Below are positions 11,026 to 21,058 of a stretch of 64,000 nucleotides of DNA, in pieces. Positions within the stretch are counted from its first letter, which is position 1; every line of letters begins with the position of its first letter. Source of the stretch: Exophiala sp. HKRS030 (Eukaryota; Ascomycota; Eurotiomycetes; Chaetothyriales; Herpotrichiellaceae); assembly GCA_023897205.1 (NCBI GenBank), contig JAHWDD010000001.1, positions 4,960,001-5,024,000 of the forward strand, written 5' to 3'. The notes under the pieces are model-generated. The model saw only the letters and a program-made list of their open reading frames with translations. It made no database searches and had not been told where the DNA came from. A program made the position numbers and the translations under genes.

Positions 11026-12294
11026 CTACTGCGCTGTCACGGCTCTCTTGGTCAACACCGCCGAACTTTCGTTTAATCTGCTCCAGTCATGGGCATCGAA
11101 ACATGCTTGTCGACTCATCTGTACTGCGTGACTTGTCCTGGTTCTCATTTCCTCTTCAAATCTGTCGATTGCGTCTCTCTGTGCTCTCCCTTCCGCATGC
11201 ACTTCCTTCAGAGCCTGACTCAGATGATACGCATCCAACATGCCGTGATTGGCAGCCTCTCCTCGATACATGGTCATGGCGTGCGCCGCATCTCCAACCA
11301 GAGTGACTGAGCCTTGGTGATTGTCCCACTTCAGACACGGCCAATCGGCCAGTTTAATCTCGAGAACCGTCGAACCTTCAGGGATCGACTCAACGGCATT
11401 TCTGAGGACCGGGGCAAATGGTGCTGCCCGCATCTTCATGTCTTGAAGTCGATCGCCATTTGTGGCCTTGACTTCATCTTGAGGCCCTTTGACGGGCCAC
11501 GAGAGATTTAGCTGAACCCGGTATCGTTCATCCGCCGTGCCTGCTGTTCCGTTGATCTCGGGGACCTCGAGCATCGATACCCACATGAAACACGAGGTGT
11601 CCGGGTGGCAGCCTTGGAACAGTAAAGGATCGAGTGATCTAAGAGGTCTAACTTGGTCTTCCGTCATGTCGACGCCTGTGCCCACAAAGCGAATCGGAAG
11701 CTGTCTGTTGTGATAGTCGTCTGGACGTAAGAATTTGCGTACTGCTGAATTGCTCCCGTCAGCTCCCACCAGGAGAGCTCCAGTTGAAGAGGTTCCATCG
11801 GCGAACAGCGCCTTTATGCCTTGACCAGCAAACGCGGGCTCTACACCAACTAATCGTTTCGACCACTGCACCTGGTCTTTCACACCTTCGAGCAGGACTG
11901 CGCGCAGCTTCTCTCGATTGACTCTCCTCCGGTCCGACGGTGGTATGCGGAATTTGGTCTCACAGTTGGAGAGATTGAGAAAGAGAAAGTTGCCCTTGTC
12001 CTGTCGACCTTGTGCAGGATCTACTTGAACGCCGTCGATTTTCTGGAGAACTTGTGGCTCGAGTAACTGCTTGAGGTACGGCAACGCCCAGTGAATCGTG
12101 ATGGCCCAACCTTGACCTCTTGCTGACACGCTCTCGTCGCGCTCGAAAATCTGGAATGGAATGCCTTCCTGTCTTCTTATCAGCATGTGGGCTTCCACTC
12201 TATCGGCTTCGTGTTATTCTACTTTCTTGAGTCCATGTGCCAAGGTGAGGCCGACGACTCCAGCACCGATGATGATAACCTCCTGATTGCCCAT
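11026..12294 (-). CDS. FAD-dependent monooxygenase (aromatic hydroxylase type)
   Basis: Two exons (12294-12223 and 12168-11026) with a 54-nt intron GTAGAA..ACAG containing TGCTGAT; 404 residues. The first exon is only 24 codons but holds the Rossmann dinucleotide motif 'IIIGAGVVGLTLAHGLKK'; the join gives '..KKEGIPFQIFERDE', the usual end of the beta-alpha-beta fold. The DG motif is 'LLVGADGSNSAVRKF' and the second FAD motif is 'VTLVGDAAHAMTMYRGEA'. This is the group-A flavin monooxygenase family, which uses NAD(P)H and O2 to hydroxylate (often aromatic) substrates. It is divergent from the hydrolase at 12968, with 673 bp between them, and is one of two such enzymes in the 11-24 kb block. Exact substrate unknown. 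Confidence 0.9.
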
Positions 12295-12967
12295 TTCGAG
12301 ATCAAAATCGTGGTTGAGGACTTCGTGCCGTAGGAATCTTCTTATCAGCTGGCAGCAATAAGCACCTTATGGCTTGCGGCTTTCCAAGATCATGGACGGC
12401 AACAAAGGGTTCTTGGGTTTTGCAGGCACCTCACACTTGGCAGGGCCTACATGACAACACAATGCGGCCCAATGCAGCATGAGGTCGTAGTGACAAGTAT
12501 TCTTTTGCCGTGTCTTTCATTCAACTGCACGAGTGACATTCGCGGTTTGAGGTCTGTACAATCTAAGAGGGCACACTTAAGTGGCTGACCAACTAGCTTA
12601 GGCAAGGTCAGGCCGAGGCAAGCGATATTGCAGGGTTCTGCACTAACGATGCACCCGTCGCAAAAGTCGATACTCTTTGCGCCGGCGAATTGTCAAACCC
12701 CAGAATCCGGATTGAACTACTGCTCAACTCAGCCAGCACCTTTTCAGTTTCAAAAGCAGGGCCGAGACCAAGTCGGCTAATGGTGAGATACGATGTGTGC
12801 CATCGCTTTGCGTCAGATTCGGATTGTTAAGAGGTGCGGCGACGCTCAACTCCCTTGAATTGACCCCTCGCAGATATCGAACTTACACACTGTTCCATTC
12901 CACTTTACCTTGTTCACAGCAAATCTACACCTCCGCCTGAGCATTTTGCTCTTACTCGATCACTTCA
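12295..12967. other. Shared divergent promoter region
   Basis: Separates the minus-strand monooxygenase from the plus-strand hydrolase and probably serves both. It contains AATCCGGATT, a 10-bp palindrome near 12703, but no repeated element I could confirm. Confidence 0.5.
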
Positions 12968-14023
12968 ATGATGCCTTCTGCTACCGCACAGCTGAATGGT
13001 CATCATGAGGCGTTGAACCCTATTCATCCTGATATGCTCGATCGCCTTGACCCTGTGTTCATTGATCTTTACAATCAACACGTTGCAAACACCCCAAACA
13101 AACCCATTGATCTTGCCTTCCTACGGTCCAAATACTCAGTACTCTATTCCTATGGAACTGGACCCGCTCCAGAAGTGGCACGCATATATGATTCAACAAT
13201 TCCAGTTGGAGATGACGTCCTATTAGAGATCAGAGTATATGAGCCTTTCACCGAAGGACCATGGCCTGTCCACGTCGACTTCCACGGAGGAGGATGGGGG
13301 TTGGGTGACCTGGACACCGAAGCCCATATCTGCAAACATATCTGCCACAAGGCCAACGTTGCGGTAATCGATGTGGCCTACAGACTTGTTCCAGAACACG
13401 TCTTTCCCACAGGCATTGAGGATTCGTTTGCGGCGCTCAAATATATTTTCCAGCACGGCGCCGAGAAGTTCAACATCAAAGCTGACAGCATCTCCTTGGG
13501 CGGTGTCTCTGCCGGAGCAAATATAGCCCTCGTTTGTGCCCATTGGGCAAGGGATGACAACATTCCATTGAGGTTGATCGCCGCCGGCACACCAACGATC
13601 GATGACCTGTCAGCATACGCCTCGGCCTCTGACTCGCCGTTCAAATCGATGCAAGAGAATGAGTTTGCCCCTACACTCAATTGGGCTCGGCTGGCATGGT
13701 TCGACAAGCTCAAGTGGAGTTCTCTATCCAGTGACCCTGCGATCGAGAGGAAGCAGCGAGAACGAATCGGATGGGTCAAGGATTTGCTTGAGGCACCCAA
13801 CTTCAAGGATCTTGCCAAGACCGTCATCTATACGGCGGGGGCTGATCCTTTGCGGGATGAAGGTGAAGCCTACGCGATGAAGTTGGTTGAAAATGGCGTC
13901 GAGGTTGTCCTGAAGCGATTCCCGGGTGTGCCTCACCCTTTTATGCATATGGATGGTGCTTTATGGCAGGCGTCGCAGTTTATCGACATGACTTGCCGAG
14001 AGATACGACTCGCCCATGAGTGA
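12968..14023 (+). CDS. Alpha/beta hydrolase, HSL-type esterase/lactonase
   Basis: Intronless, 351 residues. The HSL signature is complete: HGGGWGLGD (residues 106-114), 'AYRLVPEHVFPTG', nucleophile elbow GGVSAGAN (Ser181), acid 'GADPLRDEG' and a C-terminal 'GVPHPFMHM' with the likely catalytic His. The elbow is G-V-S-A-G rather than G-E/D-S-A-G, which occurs in the family. No signal peptide, so cytosolic. It starts with a double ATG at 12968/12971. In the block it lies between two FAD monooxygenases and next to the regulator gene. A role in hydrolysing an ester or lactone intermediate is plausible but not shown by the sequence. Confidence 0.92.
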   Translation: MMPSATAQLNGHHEALNPIHPDMLDRLDPVFIDLYNQHVANTPNKPIDLAFLRSKYSVLYSYGTGPAPEVARIYDSTIPVGDDVLLEIRVYEPFTEGPWPVHVDFHGGGWGLGDLDTEAHICKHICHKANVAVIDVAYRLVPEHVFPTGIEDSFAALKYIFQHGAEKFNIKADSISLGGVSAGANIALVCAHWARDDNIPLRLIAAGTPTIDDLSAYASASDSPFKSMQENEFAPTLNWARLAWFDKLKWSSLSSDPAIERKQRERIGWVKDLLEAPNFKDLAKTVIYTAGADPLRDEGEAYAMKLVENGVEVVLKRFPGVPHPFMHMDGALWQASQFIDMTCREIRLAHE

Positions 14024-14472
14024 ATGTGGATTCTCTCACGTTCTGCTAGTCAGTCCAAGTGTCGGGGTTGCCATAACTTCATTTACTATGTCATGCGTCT
14101 CGTGAAAGGACTAATCATTGTGTTTCGAAGCTCTCTGTCGCAATGTCTATCGAAGTAGCCATGAGCGAAGACGGATTAAGCTACAACTGCTAGCCTACTG
14201 TAACTGAGCATCTTGAGCATTCCCAAAATCTAGGTGGCCTCTCTACACATAAACTCGGATCGTGACTCCCCAAGTAGTTCTATCCCGCTCGTCGGTTGTT
14301 ACTGCCAATCACAATCAAGGAGGGGAGAATGAGTACCAAGATAAGCAACTCCAACCCTTCCATGCGCTAGATACCTCGATATCTCCATGGGTCCAATCTG
14401 ATCCAAAACCAGCCATACGTTCTCATCTACACCAGGCTCTGTAGATCCAGTTCCATCACCGCCGTCACCGAC
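14024..14472. other. Intergenic, promoter of the zinc-cluster regulator
   Basis: No gene seen; it separates two genes of the same direction. Confidence 0.5.
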
Positions 14473-16276
14473 ATGGAGTCTCAAATGAACAGACGTATCA
14501 TTTGTATGCGATGTGCGAAAATCAAGCAGGCATGCGACGGTGGTTCTCCCTGCTCTCGCTGCAACCGTCTCGAGGTCTCGTGCGAACCGAATCTGGTCGG
14601 CGGAGATTGCGACACTGGACGCCGATCGACTTCAAAGCCAGTCAAGATCACCAGAACCCAGACAGGATGCCTCAGCTGCAAGAAACGCAAGAGAAAATGC
14701 GATGAATCCAGACCGAAATGTGGTGATTGCAGGAGGCTTTGCTTGAATTGCACCTACATCGATCCCCCAATTGGCTCGAAACGTGTCACGCCCACGTATA
14801 AAAACAGTAGCCAGTCCCCAAGCGTTGGAAACGATGACACTACCGGACGCTCGAGCTATGAAGAAAACCTGTTCAACTTTGATGCCGATTCCCTGAACGA
14901 CGTGGCTGATTCCATCAGCTGGCAAGATGTAACCGAAGTCTGGCCCTTGGTGCCGCAATCTCAAATGGCCGTTTACTCTTCAGACACGGGGAGCACACCG
15001 TCTCCAGACCCAGCGCTCTCTTTGCTGATGCTCTCGACAGCCCCGGATATCGCAACTGATGAAGACAAGTCCCTTCTCAACCACTATATGAGAATAGTGG
15101 CAGGAGTCTTGTCGAGACGAGATGATCACAGATCCAATCCCTACCTGTCCAAAATATTGCCAATGGCATTATCCAATCGACTGGTTATGGATGCCGTCCT
15201 TGCTCTTAGTGCGAATCATTGGAAGAAGTTACAACCCACGGTCTGGAAGCGAGGGACTATTCATCAAACCAATGGTAAGGCCGATGTATCCTCGAAATCT
15301 TTGTTGTCCTGACCTTATACCAGCATTGCAATCACTCGCAAAGCTTTTGCCCCATATCGAAAGAGAGTCTGCGGATGCAGCGCTGAGTGCGACGCTTCTA
15401 TTATGTATGATTGAGCTATTTGACGGAACATCGTCTCATTGGAAATTCCACCTTGACGGTGCCCGCCGACTTCTCTCAGCGTTTGATCAGAAATCAAACT
15501 GGGCTCAACGGACAGAATACAGGACCTTCTGCCGCCAGCTTTACCATTACCTGGATTCCGCAACTACCATATCGACCTGTCACCCTCCACTCCTCGAAGT
15601 CGGGAAGGATGAGTCAGGCAAGGCCGCGACTCCAGAGGCTATATCTCCCCGCGACGATCTCGATGATGAAGCAGCATTATATGGAGTTCCCAAATCATTG
15701 TTCCATTTTGTCGACAAGATAAATGGACTAGCATATCAACGGAAATTCCGCGATGACCCTGTGTTCGAAAACATGTTTCGCGCATCGGCCACGAGGCTTG
15801 AGAAGGAACTCGAGCACTGGAGTCGAGATCACAAATCAAAAGCCTCACACTCGTCGTCATCAGATTGCTTACAGGAAATTCCCGCCCAGAATGCCACCAC
15901 GGCTTTCGAGCAGGCTCTACAACTCCGTCTGCATCAAGTTGTTAATGGATATTCGCTGCACCACGACAAAGTGAAAGACTGTGTGTTTCAAATCCTTGAT
16001 TCCATTCAGCAAATTCGATACGGCAGTCCACTCGAAAGTAGTCTGGTGTTTCCTTTGGTGATGGCAGGGAGCAGCTGCAGCACTGAGAGCGACAGGCTGA
16101 TCATTCGAGATCGACTCATGGTTATGGAAAGGACACTAGGATTTCGCTACATCTACACGGCTCATGAGTTGGTGCAAAGGGTCTGGAAAGAGCGAGATAT
16201 CAACATTGGAACCGAGACCGAAGTCAATTGGGCTGCCATTCGGTATTTTCAACTTCCAGGGCTCGCACTCATCTGA
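14473..16276 (+). CDS. Transcription factor with two tandem Zn2Cys6 clusters
   Basis: Two exons (14473-15274 and 15324-16276) with a 49-nt intron GTAAGG..CCAG; 584 residues. Two complete binuclear zinc clusters are visible. The first has Cys at 11, 14, 21, 27, 30 and 37 (C-x2-C-x6-C-x5-C-x2-C-x6-C). The second has Cys at 66, 69, 76, 83, 86 and 93 (C-x2-C-x6-C-x6-C-x2-C-x6-C), with the basic 'KKRKRKC' typical of DNA contact. A Ser/Pro-rich linker follows, and the C-terminal ~350 residues ('LLCMIELFDG', 'WKFHLDGARRLL') match the fungal-specific regulatory domain seen with Zn2Cys6 factors. It sits in the middle of the catabolic block and is the obvious candidate pathway regulator (inference). 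Most Zn2Cys6 proteins have one cluster, so the pair is unusual. Confidence 0.92.
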
Positions 16277-16322
16277 CCGCCAAAACTACAAATCTCACAT
16301 TACTCTTTAGACGAAAGGAGTG

Positions 16323-17564
16323 TCATAACTGTTCAGCCAGCTGTGCAACATGAGCATGAATGTCATAACCACAAATCTCTTCAATCGTCAACTTCCCAGG
16401 CCTATCCGTGGAGCTGCTCCAGCCTATGCGCTCACTTAGATCAGTTCTTGCACGTCCACTGGCCGATTGGACACGAGTTGCACGCTCTTTTCTTGTCATC
16501 TCATACAGCTTCAGTCTCTCGTTCACTTGCAGATGACCATACTTTGGGCTGAAGATGATTCCGAGGGCTCCCGCATCCTCGATTGCCATGCAAGCTCCTT
16601 GCGATTGGTCGGGCACCATGGGATGAGCAGCATCCCCCAGCAGAGCACATTTGCCTTTCGCCCAATACGGGTATGGATCGTGGTTGTACAGCCGCCACAT
16701 CTTGATATCTTCGGCGTTGATGAAGAGACTGTGAAGTTTGGGATCCAATCCGGGAAAGGTTTTTACGAGATTTGCGGGCGTCGTGGATAAGTTCCAACCA
16801 TCTTCCCGAACGTCATTCAGTTCGGCGGGGTAGAAGCAATAGCATGAGACGACATTGTTGTCTGAGCATGCCGACAGGACGATCTTGTTGATCCCATAGC
16901 CACCCCAAAACTCTATGGCGTTGTTGTTCAAATACTCTTCGAGACCGAGTTGTCGCAGTCGGTCAGCGGATATGATGCAGCGGTAACAGCAAGACGTCGA
17001 AGCCACGAATTTGGGAGTGATGCCCATCTGAAGCCGAGCAAGAGATCGTATGCCGTCGGCGGCGATTATGACGTCGGCGACCACCTTCTTACCATTCTCA
17101 AATGTGATCAATCCTCCCTCAGGATCGATTTCGACGGCTTTGTGCCACACTTCCAGCTTACAGGGTGTGCCTTTTCCCTGCTCCTGAACAGCCGTCTGTT
17201 TGAGGACATTATGCAGGTCGATCCGGTGGAAATTATTGTAGTCGGTCCCAAACTTGGCTCGATAGTCTCCCAAATCATAGGTGCTGGTGATTTCTCCAGT
17301 AGCCCAGTCGTGCATGATGAGAGATCTCAGAACGACGGGTTTCGCTGCCTTGATATCGACATCCCATTGTTGCAAGAGTCGCGAACCATTTGAGGCCACT
17401 GAGAGAGATGCACCGACTTCCCCTCCAAAATCATATCGCTCGTATATGGTCACGGCATGACCTTGTCGACGGAGAGCTATCGCCGCAGAGAGACCTCCCA
17501 GTCCGGAACCAATGATGGCTACATTGAGGATTTCTTGTTGATCTGGAAAGATTACTCCCGGCAT
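16323..17564 (-). CDS. FAD-dependent monooxygenase, salicylate-hydroxylase-like
   Basis: Single exon, 413 residues from the ATG at 17564; the frame extends further up only through a non-ATG codon. It has the FAD motif 'VAIIGSGLGGLSAAIALRR' (GxGxxG at residues 19-24), followed by 'VTIYER' with the ribose-binding Glu, the DG motif 'IIAADGIRSLAR', and the second FAD motif 'ALLGDAAHPMVPDQSQGA' with 'AIEDAGALG'. The 'GDAAHPM.P....GA..AIEDA' form is typical of salicylate 1-monooxygenase and 3-hydroxybenzoate 6-hydroxylase relatives. The predicted reaction is NAD(P)H-dependent ring hydroxylation in the cytosol. It ends 46 bp from the regulator gene (tail to tail) and its 5' side faces the MFS transporter. 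The substrate is not known. Confidence 0.92.
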   Translation of the reverse strand: MPGVIFPDQQEILNVAIIGSGLGGLSAAIALRRQGHAVTIYERYDFGGEVGASLSVASNGSRLLQQWDVDIKAAKPVVLRSLIMHDWATGEITSTYDLGDYRAKFGTDYNNFHRIDLHNVLKQTAVQEQGKGTPCKLEVWHKAVEIDPEGGLITFENGKKVVADVIIAADGIRSLARLQMGITPKFVASTSCCYRCIISADRLRQLGLEEYLNNNAIEFWGGYGINKIVLSACSDNNVVSCYCFYPAELNDVREDGWNLSTTPANLVKTFPGLDPKLHSLFINAEDIKMWRLYNHDPYPYWAKGKCALLGDAAHPMVPDQSQGACMAIEDAGALGIIFSPKYGHLQVNERLKLYEMTRKERATRVQSASGRARTDLSERIGWSSSTDRPGKLTIEEICGYDIHAHVAQLAEQL

Positions 17565-18388
17565 GATTACTGCGAATTGTAGATAGAAGGGACGATAAGG
17601 TGACCAATTTGGCACAAGCCTTCTCTCGAGGATAGAAGGAGACTCTGGTATCTTTTCGGTTACAAGTTCTGTTGCACAGTCTAATGATGTATCTTGGTCA
17701 ACTTCGATTTATGCTGTGACCCTCATGGCAATTCGGCATCCTAAGCCTGCATCCTGACCTGAATGCCAACGTCGCTCTACGCAGACCACAAGTCAGCATT
17801 TCCTTGTTGCCAGAGGGCTGTAAGAAGCCGACGGCAGTCCGTCAAGTTTGCAAAGATGTAGTAGATGACCGATCGACGTTAGCGACGGCAGTAAACTAGA
17901 TTAGCCAGGCGGAAGAAGATTGAACTGATACGCCGTCGGATAGAGAAATCAATCAATGCCTTTGCGACGGGTGCATATCCATAGTTTGGAAACCGTCGAC
18001 TCTAAGCATCCCATTCGGTCCCCGCTTGATGAGCGGGACAATTGCTGTGGGGCTGCAATCGACTCAACTAGTTCTTACCGAGTATGTCACCTAGGCCGTT
18101 TATCTGCGATACACCTCGTTATCCGTCGAGTACGCACTCTCGTTCATCATGGCTGCTGATACTGGGCTGCAGACCCTGGGCTGTATATGCCGTGCTCTTC
18201 TGCGAGACATATAGATCCGGCTTGGTGCAACGTTGCGTCGCTCAACTTGAATTGTGCCACTCCACCGAACCTTTGAGTCTTGCGATCGCCGCCACTACGT
18301 ACTCCCTTGTCTTGGGAGCAGCGACGAGAACTATATTCGTGAAGACTCCTCCCTTCAGTCCACGACTCCCCCAACCTATTGTGTATGC
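17565..18388. other. Shared divergent promoter (monooxygenase / MFS transporter)
   Basis: 824 bp between two divergent catabolic genes. It contains a GACGG..CCGTC inverted repeat and a second copy of its left arm (separate entry). No gene seen. Confidence 0.6.
17830..17843. promoter_or_regulatory. Inverted repeat GACGG-N4-CCGTC, candidate operator
   Basis: Perfect 5-bp arms with spacer CAGT, 266 bp upstream of the monooxygenase start. The nonamer GACGGCAGT occurs again about 50 bp further on (near 17884). CGG/CCG inverted triplets suit a Zn2Cys6 dimer, and such a factor is encoded next door at 14473. Function is inferred only. Confidence 0.4.
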
Positions 18389-19906
18389 ATGGAGCCCTCC
18401 AAAGACATGAAACTGGCTACCGCCGACATGGCATCCACCAGCACCAAAGACCTCGAAGCAATACCTTCCCGGACGGTCGGAGAGGTCTTTGCCGTGGACG
18501 CCCAGGACTCGAGGCTCCTGCGTAAAATCGACTGGCGCATTGTTCCTCTGATGTTCTTGTGCTATTTCCTACAATTCCTCGACAAGGTGCTCATCAACTA
18601 TGCCAACGTCATGGGCCTCCCCAAGGACCTCGGTCTACGAGGCAACGACTTCTCGTGGATGGCGACGGCCTTCTTCATAGCGTATGCCGTCGCGGAATTT
18701 CCACAGGGCTACCTGCTGCAGAGGTTCCCTCTCGCGAAAGTTTTGGGCTTCAATGTCCTGTGCTGGGGCATCACCATCTGCTGCTCGGCCGCGGCGCAGA
18801 ATTTCGCCGGCATGGTCGCGCTGAGGACGCTGCTCGGCTGTTTCGAGGCCGTCATCAGCCCGGCCCTCGTCATGTCCACGTCGCAGTGGTACACGAAGCG
18901 CGAATCGGGGCCACGGTACGGCATCTGGTACTGCGGTCTCGGGGCGGGACAGATCGTCGGCGGGCTGGTGTCGTTTGCCGCCCAGCACGGGGACAAGAAT
19001 GCCTCGTTCGACGGTTGGCGTATCATGATGGTCTCGATAGGGGCCTTCAACGTCGGCGTGGCGTGCCTGGTGCTCACCCTCTTCCCGGACAGCGTCGACG
19101 GCGCTCGGTTCCTGAACGCCGAGGAAAAGGCCTCGATCCACCGCAAGCTCGCCCTCGACCAGGGCGGCAACGGCGCCAAGGTGTTCCGGCTCGCATCGCT
19201 GCGGGAGGTGTTCCTCGACCCGCAGATCTGGCTCCTCCTGCTGCTGACCATCCTGATCGTCATCCCCAGCGGCGTCATCACGACCTTCTCGGCGACCCTG
19301 ATCCGCGGCTTCGGGTACGACGCGAGGCAGTCGGCGCTGCTCAACATGCCGTCGGGCGTCGTGAGCATCGCGTCGACCCTCGTCTGCACGTGCGCCATCC
19401 TGCGCGGCTTCCCGCGCTGGCTGAGCATCGTGCTCCTCCTGGTCCCGACCGTCGTCGGCGCGGGCCTGATGTCGTTCGTCGACGCGGCGAACCAACCCGG
19501 CAAGCTCGCGGGCGTCTACCTGATCAACACCATCGTGGCCCCGCTGGCCCTCATCTACACGTGGGTCGGGGCGAACACGGCGGGGTACACGAAGCGCGTC
19601 GCCTCCAACGCCGTCGTCGCGATCGGGTTCAGCGTCGCGAACATCATCGGCCCCCAGACGTTTCAGTCCCGCGACGCGCCGGACTACATCCCCGCCAAGG
19701 TCACCATCTTCGCGGTCGCCGGCGGCGCCATGGTCGTCTCCGTGGTGCTGAGGCTGTTTTACGGTTTCAGAAACCGCCGGAGTGTCAAGGAAAGACGCGC
19801 CCAGCTGGCAGAGTTGGCGGCTCAGGGCGTCACCCGGCAGCTGAGAGAGGACGAGAACGCGGATCAGACGGATCGTACGAACAAGGCTTTTGTCTATGTG
19901 TACTGA
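18389..19906 (+). CDS. MFS transporter, allantoate-permease (Dal5/ACS anion symporter) type
   Basis: Single exon, 505 residues from the first ATG (18389); the frame is open 45 codons upstream but without ATG. After a polar N-terminal tail the sequence shows 'RLLRKIDWRIVPLMFLCYFL' at the first membrane span, then about 12 hydrophobic segments with a long loop around 'LNAEEKASIHRKLALDQGG'. 'DWRI.P....Y...FLDK' and 'FF.AY...E.P....LQR' are hallmarks of the fungal anion:cation symporter family (Dal5, Tna1, Liz1 relatives), which take up carboxylates, vitamins and aromatic acids. Plasma-membrane location expected. The gene is much richer in GC than its neighbours (44 of 60 bases at 19561-19620, against 32 of 60 at 16861-16920). 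It probably imports the substrate of the surrounding catabolic enzymes. Confidence 0.93.
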   Translation: MEPSKDMKLATADMASTSTKDLEAIPSRTVGEVFAVDAQDSRLLRKIDWRIVPLMFLCYFLQFLDKVLINYANVMGLPKDLGLRGNDFSWMATAFFIAYAVAEFPQGYLLQRFPLAKVLGFNVLCWGITICCSAAAQNFAGMVALRTLLGCFEAVISPALVMSTSQWYTKRESGPRYGIWYCGLGAGQIVGGLVSFAAQHGDKNASFDGWRIMMVSIGAFNVGVACLVLTLFPDSVDGARFLNAEEKASIHRKLALDQGGNGAKVFRLASLREVFLDPQIWLLLLLTILIVIPSGVITTFSATLIRGFGYDARQSALLNMPSGVVSIASTLVCTCAILRGFPRWLSIVLLLVPTVVGAGLMSFVDAANQPGKLAGVYLINTIVAPLALIYTWVGANTAGYTKRVASNAVVAIGFSVANIIGPQTFQSRDAPDYIPAKVTIFAVAGGAMVVSVVLRLFYGFRNRRSVKERRAQLAELAAQGVTRQLREDENADQTDRTNKAFVYVY

Positions 19907-21058
19907 AGTGCTCTACTGTCGAATGACGAATGCCGACTGCCCAACTGTAGGGAGGTGATTTGTGTAATCACTTTACAAGGCTTGGTAGGTGGAGAATAAT
20001 GACCACCAGATTACCTCAGGTATCCATACGATACGAATCGAATAAATGAGTTGTGATGCACCGAAATCAATCTCTACGATTTATGATCACAGGATTTGGC
20101 GGCATATGACATCCACAGAAAAGGCATCCTTTTCGCAAGTCTTGTCCGGAAGGGGTGGGTTTTGCTGTGTGGCTCGTCGTCTGTCGAATCCGGCGGGATC
20201 TAAATCGACACTACGGAAAGCAGAGGGACCCGAATGGCCTGAAAGGACTCTGCTGTCAAGGTGACAGACAGAAAGAGAGAACGAAAGAACGAGTTACGGA
20301 CCGTGGTCAATCCGACGGTGGAAGTCACCGATACCCTAGACGAGACAGATGAGACGACTGGACACAATCTATAATGTATTCGTATCGTAACGGCTTTTCT
20401 CGCACTCTGCTGGTTCGGGGCATCTTTCTCTCGTGGTGACGATGCAGTTGGATACAGCAGTCAGTCGCGAAAACCAAAAATCCCAGTATCCCATCGTCAG
20501 ACTAGGTAGTCCAAAGCCATGCTCCTGATTGGCAGATCGAGGTTTTGCGACGGCTGCAGGTGAACTACCCCGTAACAGACTGGCCCCGAATCCAGCGCCA
20601 CCCCGTCGGATCAGACGCAGGTACACACACATCTCCCCCTCTTGGTGCGTAGTCGAGACCCAGGACCTCTGCATATTGATGAGGACTACCTTAGAATGAG
20701 CTGTGCGACGGTTTACTCGGTTCTGGAAACGTGCCCCCGTAGAACGTGTCCAAAGGGACGATACGCGGGACGTTAACAAATCGCGGCCCGCCGCTCCTTT
20801 CTCCATCGACTCGTCTCGCAAGGTACAAATTTCGAAAAAGATGGCAACCCGTCCATCTACGATGGAGATGGAGAAGAAGTAGGTGCTTGATGGTGGACTG
20901 GTCGGAGTTCGGCTTCTCAGGGCTTGCCAATTTCTTCGACCTGGATCCTGACTTTCTTCGTTTCAAAAGTTGAGCCCATTTGCAGCGCATCTCACATTGA
21001 TAATCTATATTCAACTTGACCATCTCGAGAATCCCAAGCACAACCTCGAGCTCTCACA
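19907..21058. other. Intergenic, no gene seen
   Basis: 1.15 kb without a supported gene. It separates the MFS gene from the SDR gene, which run in the same direction. Frames of up to about 150 codons on the minus strand show no known motif or credible composition. Confidence 0.5.

Noticed and set aside
18559..19926. Very long alternative open frames on both strands over the MFS gene (up to 455 codons)
   Set aside because: They are Arg/Pro/Gly-rich shadows caused by high GC; the MFS frame has the conserved motifs and membrane spans.
20369..21041. Minus-strand frames of 150 and 116 codons upstream of the SDR gene
   Set aside because: No domain similarity, overlapping each other in different frames, composition of random sequence.
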